From assembly GCA_963785755.1 (NCBI GenBank), contig CAWAXG010000009.1, positions 1-58,452 of the forward strand: 58,452 nucleotides of DNA, written 5' to 3'. Shown here in pieces: positions 48,363 through 55,602 of this stretch. The DNA comes from JACCXG01 sp963785755 (GTDB lineage: Bacteria; Acidobacteriota; Vicinamibacteria; Vicinamibacterales; 2-12-FULL-66-21). The stretch's first letter is position 1. Every line of letters begins with the position of its first letter. Position numbers and translations under genes: made by a program. Under the pieces are notes generated by a model, which was given only the letters and a program-made list of their open reading frames with translations, was not told the DNA's origin and ran no database searches.

Positions 48363-51300
48363 CTAGAACCTCACCCCAAACGACATCCGGACCGTCGCCG
48401 GCGTCGTGTAGGCGAAGCGGTTGGCGGCTTTGCCGAAGTTGGGGCCGTAGTCCCAGTTCACGCCGCGCACCGGCACGGTGGTGAACGGGTTGAAGGTCGC
48501 GAATTGCGAGGCCGTCGTGCCTGGCGTCAGCACCGTGGTGTCGAGGCGCTGCAGGTTCACGCCGCCGGCGTTGGCGGCGCTGCCCGTGCCGAACACCGTG
48601 CTGCCGCATGCGCACAGCTGGAACTGGTTGAAGACGTTCAGCACCTGCAGCTGTGCGAAGAGCTGCATTCGGGAGGTGCCCGGGATCCGAAAGAGATAAT
48701 TGGCCGCGAAGTCGGTGCGGATCTGTCCTTCGGTCTGGAACTCGTCGCGCGGACCGAAGAAGTAGGTCGTGGCCGTGGACGAGGGCGGAGTCAGATACAC
48801 GTTGCCCGGATTCGTCACGTAAGGCCTGGGGTCCACGCCGTTGGTGTTCCCGGCGGCATAGGGCACGCCGCTCTCGATCGCCTGCAGCACGCTCAGGGTC
48901 AGGCCGGGCACGAAGCTCGGCATGTAGTTGACCCAGAGCCGCGCGCGATGGCGCTGATCGACCGCGAGGTCGCCCTCGGGGAAGTTCCACGACGCTTCCT
49001 TGTACTCGGGATACCGATAGTCGAACGGCACCGGGCCGCTGGCCACGTTCTCGGCGTCGAAGTTGCCCCAGGCTCGCGACAGCGTGTAGTTGGCGCCGAA
49101 GTCGAGCACTCTCGCGATGCGGTACGTGCCCGTGAACGTCGCCCCCGCGTAGTCACGCGACAGCAGCCCGTCGGGCGCGTTCGTGATCAGCGCGAGATCG
49201 AACGAGCGGCCGGTCGGATCCTGGACGTGGCCGGTCGTCGTATCGGCCTGCCGCATGTAGAAGTCGACGTAGTGGCGAACCAGCACGTCGGCCCGCAGCG
49301 ACGCGCGCGCGCCCCAGGTCCGCGACAGGCCGCCGGCGTATTCCCACGCGCTCGGCGACGACAGCCCGTCGGCGATCTGCGGCGTGACGCCGGGGATCGT
49401 CGGCGCGGTGCTCAGCGGAACGGAGCCGGGTCCACCGTTGTCGAAGAACCAGTCGAAGACCGCCTGAATGGCCTGCGGCGTCGGCACCGGCGTGGTCGTC
49501 CCCGGGCCGTTGATGCTGGCGCCGCGATAGATGTACTGGCGCGTCTGCGGGTTGCCGCTGGCCGCCGACGAATCGGCCACCGGGTTCGAGATCGCCGCGA
49601 CGTACTTCGCCACGCTGCCCGTCACGCTCCATTCGGCCTTGCCGGTCGGATCCCAGATGATGCCGAGCCGCGGGCTCCACGCGCTGTCCTTGGCGACGAC
49701 GTTCCCCGATTGATCGGCGCCGTCGTTCTTGTCGTAGCGGAGGCCGACGTTGGCGGTCACGCGATCGCTGATCCGCCAGGTGTCGCTGATGAACCCCGAG
49801 TGGGTCAGGAAGTCCGAGCCCTCGCTCTCCTCGATGATCGGGTTCCACTGAATCGTCGTGGTGCCGTCGCCGAGGAAGATCGGCACCAGGTCGTTCGGGC
49901 CGGCACCGCTGCCGGAGAGAATCGCCCCCGCGCTGAGGATGCGATAGTCGCTCCCCGACTGGTGATTGTCGGCGCGGCGGATGTCGTTGAACCGGTCGTA
50001 GCCGAAGGTGAGGTTGTGCGATCCGAATCGCGGCGTCGACAGGAAGTACGAGCCCTTGACGAAGATGTCCTCGCTGTTGCGTCCCTCGGGCGTGCAGACG
50101 CCGCAGAACGTATCGGACCACCACCGCGCGCCGCTGGCACGGCTGTTGTCGATGAGCAGCGTGCCCTCGATGAGATCGGTCGACTTGGCCCCGGAACCCA
50201 GGAAGTCGAGCGTGCGCTTCGAAACGAGCGCCTCGACGAGCAGCTTCGAAGTGAGCATGCCGCTGTAGTTGAAGGCATAGAGCCGCTCGGGCAGCCGCCG
50301 CGTCCCGAGGCTCCGCAGATCCATCGTCAGGTTCGGGTTGAAGCTGTGGTTGATCTGCGAGCGATCGTGATGGTTGTAGTTCACCTGGAAGCGGTGCTGC
50401 GGGTTGAGGGAATACGTGCCCTTCAGCTCGTAGCGGCGCTGCTCCTCGCGGAACTCGTACGGCACTGTGGTGCCGATCAGCGTCCGGCCCTGTGATTCGT
50501 CGCGCAGCCGGCCCGACGTGAAGAACCAGAGCCGGTCGCGCATCACCGGCCCGCCCAGCGTGTATTCGTAGGTCGGAACGACCTTCTCGATCCGCGGCTC
50601 GGGCGTCGCCGCCAGCCGCTCGGTTTCGAATGGCGTCAACGTCCGCCATTTGTCGTTGTTGAGCGACTGGCGGAAGCTCCCCGAGAACGCGTTGCCGCCC
50701 GACTTCGTGATGATGTTGACCACGCCGCCGCTGAACCGGCCGAACTCGGCGGAGACGCCGCCGTTGGCGACGGTCGTTTCCTGGATCGCGTCTTCGATCG
50801 CCGTGTCGAACGCCTGGCCGCGGATGTTTTCGTTGATGCTGACGCCGTTGAGCAGGAACAGGTTCTCGAAGGAAACCGAGCCGCCGAACGAGAACGCGCC
50901 GGCTGGCCCCGTGGGATGCACGCCCGGCGCCATCAGCAGGATCGCGTTGAGATCACGCGCCGTCGGCAGGCTCGCGATCAGATCCTGCGAGAAGTTCGTC
51001 GCGATCTGCGCGGTCTTCGTGAGCGTGTCGGCCGACCGGCCGACGACGAACACCTCTTCGCTGATCTGCGCCGGGCCGAGCTTGACCTCGAGCGGGAGGA
51101 CCTGCGTCGGCGCCAGGACGACGGTGCGGGTCTGGTCCTGGAATCCGGCGAGTGAGAACGTGATCGTGTAGGGCCCCGACGGCAATCCCGTCAGGATGTA
51201 ATCGCCATTCTCCGACGTCACCGTCTCGCGGGTTCCCTGGAGGTTCGGCGACTGGGCGGTGGCGGTCGCGCCGGGCAGGGCGCCGCCCTGGACGTCGAGC

Positions 51301-51395
51301 ACCCGCCCCGAGATTGTTCCGGTAGTGGACTGCGCCGCCGCTTCCGCCGCGATGGCCATCACGGCGATCACTGCCAGCACGATTCGGACACGCAT
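48363..51395 (-). CDS. Oar-like TonB-dependent receptor with carboxypeptidase-regulatory domain, intact
   Basis: A 1,010-residue protein in one frame. ATG 51395 has GGGAGGGGAG upstream and a signal peptide (IVLAVIAVMAIAAEAAAQST). The CarboxypepD_reg domain is residues 22-110 (GTISGRVLDVQGGALPGATA, SENGDYILTGLPSGPYTITF). The plug carries TAQIATNFSQDLIASLPTAR, FENLFLLNGVSINENIRGQA and VSAEFGRFSGGVVNIITKSG. The barrel ends in TTPATVRMSFGVRF with the C-terminal Phe. It lacks a SusD partner. The likely role is uptake or sensing of a large substrate at the outer membrane. The galactose-oxidase-like gene lies downstream on the same strand, beyond the hairpin repeat. Confidence 0.93.
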   Translation of the reverse strand: MRVRIVLAVIAVMAIAAEAAAQSTTGTISGRVLDVQGGALPGATATAQSPNLQGTRETVTSENGDYILTGLPSGPYTITFSLAGFQDQTRTVVLAPTQVLPLEVKLGPAQISEEVFVVGRSADTLTKTAQIATNFSQDLIASLPTARDLNAILLMAPGVHPTGPAGAFSFGGSVSFENLFLLNGVSINENIRGQAFDTAIEDAIQETTVANGGVSAEFGRFSGGVVNIITKSGGNAFSGSFRQSLNNDKWRTLTPFETERLAATPEPRIEKVVPTYEYTLGGPVMRDRLWFFTSGRLRDESQGRTLIGTTVPYEFREEQRRYELKGTYSLNPQHRFQVNYNHHDRSQINHSFNPNLTMDLRSLGTRRLPERLYAFNYSGMLTSKLLVEALVSKRTLDFLGSGAKSTDLIEGTLLIDNSRASGARWWSDTFCGVCTPEGRNSEDIFVKGSYFLSTPRFGSHNLTFGYDRFNDIRRADNHQSGSDYRILSAGAILSGSGAGPNDLVPIFLGDGTTTIQWNPIIEESEGSDFLTHSGFISDTWRISDRVTANVGLRYDKNDGADQSGNVVAKDSAWSPRLGIIWDPTGKAEWSVTGSVAKYVAAISNPVADSSAASGNPQTRQYIYRGASINGPGTTTPVPTPQAIQAVFDWFFDNGGPGSVPLSTAPTIPGVTPQIADGLSSPSAWEYAGGLSRTWGARASLRADVLVRHYVDFYMRQADTTTGHVQDPTGRSFDLALITNAPDGLLSRDYAGATFTGTYRIARVLDFGANYTLSRAWGNFDAENVASGPVPFDYRYPEYKEASWNFPEGDLAVDQRHRARLWVNYMPSFVPGLTLSVLQAIESGVPYAAGNTNGVDPRPYVTNPGNVYLTPPSSTATTYFFGPRDEFQTEGQIRTDFAANYLFRIPGTSRMQLFAQLQVLNVFNQFQLCACGSTVFGTGSAANAGGVNLQRLDTTVLTPGTTASQFATFNPFTTVPVRGVNWDYGPNFGKAANRFAYTTPATVRMSFGVRF

Positions 51396-52150
51396 AACTC
51401 TCCCCTCCCACATTTCGTCCCGGCCAGCCGGGACGCACTGATTCGCCGACTTGTTCGTCGAGCCAGGAGAGAGGAACAGCAAGAGCGCCGCCGATCGGTA
51501 CAGATATCCGGTGATCGGCGGCGGAGGGACGAGCGGTGTGAAGAAGTCGGTGCCGCCGTGGACGGATGGTCGCGCGCTCGGGACCAACTGCCGGCGTCAG
51601 TACACGGGTCGTCTAGCCAGAGTCGGATCGGCTCGAAGTCACGATCCGCGTCGCGCGCGGTCTGAATCCATATAGTTGGTCGGAAGGACCGATGATCTGG
51701 ATCCTGCCAGTCTGAAGTGAACTGTGCCTGCCGCAGAAAAGGAGCTTAGAGCCGATCGAACTACCGACCTTGCGTCTCACCTGGCGTTGGTGAAGTCGGT
51801 GCACTGACGTGGCCTGCTCTCAGGCGATTTCTCAGTGACCGGCGAGCCTCGGGGGAAGAACACGAGACGCGGATGTGCGCGGATCTCAGCGGTCGTGCAC
51901 GCCGGCTGCAAGCCGGCGTGTCGTGAACGGGAATCCGGGACACGCACAAACCGGCCTGCCTCTCTCCGCCGGCTTGTGCGTGTCCCGGGTTCCCGTTCAC
52001 ACCCGCGCTACGCGCGGCACGACCGCTCGCCGACCGCAGATAGGCGCGCTCGCCGGCGTCGCACGATCCGCGGAGATCCGCGTCGATCCGCGATTCGTGC
52101 CTGCCAGCGGTACGCCACGAGCCTCGCCGTCCGCGGCGGCCATCCCGTCC
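51396..52150. other. Long intergenic region with a large inverted repeat
   Basis: About 755 bp. The right flank of the TonB receptor promoter lies at its left end. No gene is convincing. A 27-bp inverted repeat (51923-52000) is the only strong structure; the sequence on either side is GC-rich and free of long repeats. Confidence 0.5.
51923..52000. repeat. 27-bp inverted repeat with 24-nt loop
   Basis: Arms GTGAACGGGAATCCGGGACA plus CGCACAA, and TTGTGCGTGTCCCGGGTTCC plus CGTTCAC, match with one mismatch. A second short GCCGGC-type palindrome occupies the loop and the left flank. The length and near-perfection suggest a mobile-element end, an attachment-like site or a strong RNA hairpin. Confidence 0.75.
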
Positions 52151-52474
52151 TCAAACGCCGTGCGCTGCGGGCTGCTTCGCGTAACTCTCGCCGATCAGCG
52201 ACTTGCGCGACCTGCCGCCAGCCTGCCGTTCGCTCGTTTCGTTGATCAGCAGCCGCAACGCCGCCGCGGTGGTCTCGTGCTGGCCAGGCCGGACCCGCGT
52301 CGAGGTGCGAATGGTCATCGAGGACGGACCGAATGCCGTGATGCCGTCGATCTGCGTCTCGGCCAACACGTCGCGAGTCTGGGCCCGCAGGCGCTCGCCC
52401 GCCTGGCGCAGCCCCGCGAAGACACGCTGCAGATCCGCATCGTAGGGGAGCAGCCAGTGATATGGCGAATGCAC
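52151..52474 (-). pseudogene. C-terminal fragment of an MscS-type mechanosensitive channel
   Basis: About 105 residues: YDADLQRVFAGLRQAGERLR, then VLAETQIDGITAFGPSSMTI, RTSTRVRPGQHETTAAALRL and LINETSERQ. This matches the alpha/beta C-terminal domain of MscS-like channels (xIxGIxxFGxSSxxIR...PGxH). No transmembrane or beta domain lies upstream, and the left end runs into a short alternative tail. It is a gene remnant. Confidence 0.5.
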
Positions 52475-52602
52475 TCAGGGGCATTGACCGACCCCCAAAC
52501 TGGGTCGCCCGCAGGTAGCGTCCCGTTGACGCCTGCCTTCCTACCGCCCACCTGGCGATTTGGCTTTTCAGGCGGCAGAGCTTGTCTCGACGTTGGGTAT
52601 GT

Positions 52603-53535
52603 CTACTGTTTCCGTGCGAACCATGTGGGGCTGCACGGCGGAGCGTGAATCTCGCCGATCGCTGTGGCCGGCGAGAGCATCCTGCCATTGAGCATCAGGC
52701 CACCCTCTCCGACGAACGAGAACTCGCCGCCACTGATCGGTGGCGCCGGCGAGAGGGTGACCGTCGCGGATCCACACGACACACTGACGAGTGCGTTGTC
52801 TGCGATAGTAAATGACATCTCGATCAGGCTGTCGGGAGGACCATCTGCCAGACCCTTCCACGTACCACTGAAGTTGAACGTTTCGGGCGGAGCGTACGTG
52901 AATGCTCGCGGCAGCCTCGCCTGACCATAGGGGTTGGTGACCAACACGTCCACGGAGCCGGCAGCATGTGGCGGCGTCGCGAACTCCAGCGAACCGCTTG
53001 GAGTAGGAAAGGTCCTCATCACGACGCCGTCGAGGGTCACTGACGTGCCGAAGTGGAGGCCGGTGCCACGAATCTCGACCCAGGCGCCTCCTGTCGTGAC
53101 TCCTACGGTCGGGGATATCGTCATGACCACCGGCGCCTCTGCCGGCGCATCCTCGTAAACGAAAATGCCAAACAGCCGGCCGCTCTGACCGTCTGGATTG
53201 GTCACGACGATGTCCACGGTGCCGGCGGCGTGGACCGGCGCGAGCAGCGTCAGTTCGGTCGCGGCGGCCCGGACAACGCTCGCGCGGGTGCCGCCGAACG
53301 TCACGGTCGCTTCAGCGTGGAATCGTTCTCCATACACCGTCACCGGTGTCTCAAACGCGGTGGCGACCTTGTTCGGAACCACCTGTTGCACGAGTGGCGG
53401 CGCGGCGCCAGCGGGCGCCGAAACCGGATTGGTTGGCGTCGGTGTTACCGGTCCGCCATCGCCACAGCCAGACGTCATTAGTGCTGACGCCAGGAGACCG
53501 GCTGCGATGATTCGCTTCTGCATGAACGTGAACAT
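52603..53535 (-). CDS. TIG/IPT-domain lipoprotein
   Basis: A 310-residue protein. AGGGG precedes the ATG at 53535. Lipobox: IAAGLLASALMTSGC. Two IPT/TIG immunoglobulin-like modules are visible: VPNKVATAFETPVTVYGERF with VDIVVTNPDGQSGRLFGIFV, and ISPTVGVTTGGAWVEIRGTG with VDVLVTNPYGQARLPRAFTY. The last 90 residues (FNFSGTWKGLADGPPDSLIE, ISGGEFSFVGEGGLMLNGRM) form another beta-barrel-like domain similar to the one in the Ig-like lipoprotein at 26747. Surface adhesion or binding is plausible; nothing is specific. It lies 46 nt downstream of a gene gap and is oriented with the haloperoxidase-like gene. Confidence 0.82.
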   Translation of the reverse strand: MFTFMQKRIIAAGLLASALMTSGCGDGGPVTPTPTNPVSAPAGAAPPLVQQVVPNKVATAFETPVTVYGERFHAEATVTFGGTRASVVRAAATELTLLAPVHAAGTVDIVVTNPDGQSGRLFGIFVYEDAPAEAPVVMTISPTVGVTTGGAWVEIRGTGLHFGTSVTLDGVVMRTFPTPSGSLEFATPPHAAGSVDVLVTNPYGQARLPRAFTYAPPETFNFSGTWKGLADGPPDSLIEMSFTIADNALVSVSCGSATVTLSPAPPISGGEFSFVGEGGLMLNGRMLSPATAIGEIHAPPCSPTWFARKQ

Positions 53536-53580
53536 TTCAATCCCCTACGGAGTGTTGAGGTGCTGCGAAACCAGAACACG

Positions 53581-54865
53581 TCATTTCAGCGGCGTCATGT
53601 AATTGGCGAAGACGTAGTCGCCGATCTTCCTGGCCATCTCCCTGCTCGCGTCGCTGTCGAACTGGTAGTGAATTCCGCCAAAGACGCGACTGCGAGCCTG
53701 TTCGTCTGCGAGCTGCGAAAACCGCGGGTGGGTATGCAGCACGTCGGGCTGACCGTTTGATTGGCGCCATCTCGCGGTGACGGTGATGTCGTTGGTCGAG
53801 AACGCGAGCTCGAGAGCCCGCGCGGCGGAGTAGCCGACCGCCGACATGTTGCCGGGGTACGACGGATACGGCGGCGTCGTCAGGAAGGGCAGCCAGGCGG
53901 CGTCCGGATCGGTCGCATCATTCAGATCCTCATCCGCGCGCCGGACCGCGTTGACCGGCCGCCAGAAGCCGTAGACGTACTTCGCCGCGGCGCTGCTCTG
54001 AATGCCATCGTGCATGGAGACGTTGACCAGCGCGAACACTCTCGCCGCGTCGACAAGCGAGAGCCCGCGCTCTTGCACGACATCGCGCACGACGTTGTTC
54101 CAGACGGCGAACATCGAAGTGGACGTGCCCGTTCCTGTCGCGCCGATTCCTGCCCACACGCGCGCGATCTCGGTTTGATCCGCGAGTGCGTACCGGGCTG
54201 TCGGATTTGCCGACGCTCTTCACCTCCTCGAAGTCGGCCGCGTACCTCGAACTGGTCGGCAATGGCGGAGGCGGGGGGAGGAATTGCGTCGGCGTCACCA
54301 GCGCGAACGGCATCACGCTCCCGGCGTGGGTCAGCACGGCCACCGGGAAGTTGGGCGGTGTCGATTGCCAGAGACCGGGAAACGGCGGCAGGACGTAAGC
54401 CGGTTGCGGATCCGACCATCCGTCGTTCTGGCGCCAGGCCAGGATCTGTTCGGCGACGACCGCCCCGACTGCCGCGCCGTGGCGGACGAAAGCCGACTGG
54501 TGGGCGCCAAGCCGCTGCGCAAGCGCCGCGTCGTAGGTGGGCTTCGACGCCGGAAAGAGTCCGGACAGGACGTCGTGTGCCGCCTGAGCCGCGGCGGCCT
54601 CCGGAGATCCGCTCGACGAATGGTGCAGCCGCACTCGGTAGGCCTCGTAGTCGCGTTCGATCGCATTGATCGCGTCGAACATGGCGATGTGCAGCATCGA
54701 GTAGTAACGCGGCGAGGTTGGTCCGATCGTCGCCGGCAGGGTGGTCTGTAGCAGCTGATTCCACTCGACCACGACATCAGCATCCGTTCCGGTCGCGCGA
54801 CCGGCCGGCGCTGAGATCAGCAGAATCGCCAGCCCGACGATGCCCGTCGCAACTGTTCTCGACAT
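53581..54865 (-). CDS. Vanadium-dependent haloperoxidase-like (PAP2) secreted protein, one frameshift
   Basis: About 428 residues from ATG 54865 with signal TGIVGLAILLISAPAGRATG. N-terminal helices include SPRYYSMLHIAMFDAINAIE. The frame changes near 54190, after which the active-site half is uninterrupted: motif 1 KYVYGFWRP (KxxxxxxRP) and motif 3 SRVFGGIHYQFDSD (SRxxxGxHxxxD) are perfect. Motif 2, normally PSGH, reads YPSYPGNMSAVG, so the acid-base histidine is replaced. The family uses vanadate to oxidise halides with peroxide, or is an acid phosphatase relative. With motif 2 altered the chemistry may differ. The TIG lipoprotein gene follows after 45 nt. Confidence 0.82.
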
Positions 54866-55011
54866 GTCATCTCCAGTGCCCGCACGCCGTGCGGCGCGCG
54901 TTGTTTGCGGTTTCCCCTCACTTGGAACAGCGGAAAAGCACCGGGACAACTTGAAGGCAAAGCGACAAGGCACGAAGAGCGTCTCGAACGTGGATGAAGG
55001 AAAGATGTAGA

Positions 55012-55602
55012 ATGGCGGGCATTCCTGACCATCCCACGAAGGTAACGGCGTTGCTTCTCAAGTGGGGGCACGGCGACGAGGCGGCCCTGGACCAGTTGAT
55101 CCCGCTCGTGCATCGTGAGCTGCGGATGATTGCCCGGCGCTATATGGCGAGGGAGCGTGCCGATCACAGTCTCCAGGCGACCGCCCTGGTCAACGAGGCT
55201 TATGTGAGACTGGTCGATGGACCGCAGGTCGGCTGGCAGGATCGTGCGCACTTCTTCGCCGTGGCCGGTCGCATCATGCGCCGTATTCTCGTGGACCACG
55301 CGCGCGCGCACCTGTCGCAGAAACGCGGCGGCGAGGTGGCGAAGGTGCAGTTCGACGACGAGCTTCCCGTCGCCGACGATCCGCGTCACGATCTCATCGC
55401 GTTGGACGACGCGCTCGAAGCACTGGCGAAGTTCGACGAGCGCAAGAGCCGTGTCGTCGAGCTACGGTTCTTCAGCGGATTGAGCGTCGAGGAGACCGCG
55501 GTGGTGTTGAAGGTCGGGCCGGATACGGTCATGCGCGACTGGCGGCTCGCGAAGGCGTGGCTGCAGACCGAGATGGGCGCGGTGCGGCCGGATGACGCCT
55601 GA
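55012..55602 (+). CDS. ECF-type sigma-70 factor (acidobacterial group)
   Basis: About 196 residues from ATG 55012 (an in-frame ATG at 54994 is also possible; GGAAAG lies suitably before 55012). Region 2: HRELRMIARRYMARERADHS, LQATALVNEAYVRLVDG, HFFAVAGRIMRRILVDHARA. Region 4: VVELRFFSGLSVEETAVVLK followed by the helix-turn-helix VGPDTVMRDWRLAKAWL. This is the sigma group typical of Acidobacteria and planctomycetes that pairs with Ser/Thr kinases. Its stop overlaps the kinase ATG by 11 nt, so the two are translationally coupled. It presumably redirects RNA polymerase to target promoters when released or phosphorylated by the kinase (inference). Confidence 0.9.
   Translation: MAGIPDHPTKVTALLLKWGHGDEAALDQLIPLVHRELRMIARRYMARERADHSLQATALVNEAYVRLVDGPQVGWQDRAHFFAVAGRIMRRILVDHARAHLSQKRGGEVAKVQFDDELPVADDPRHDLIALDDALEALAKFDERKSRVVELRFFSGLSVEETAVVLKVGPDTVMRDWRLAKAWLQTEMGAVRPDDA

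Noticed and set aside
48234..50495. 753-residue plus-strand reading frame opposite the TonB receptor
   Set aside because: Antisense of an intact 1,010-residue receptor; composition typical of GC-rich shadow frames.
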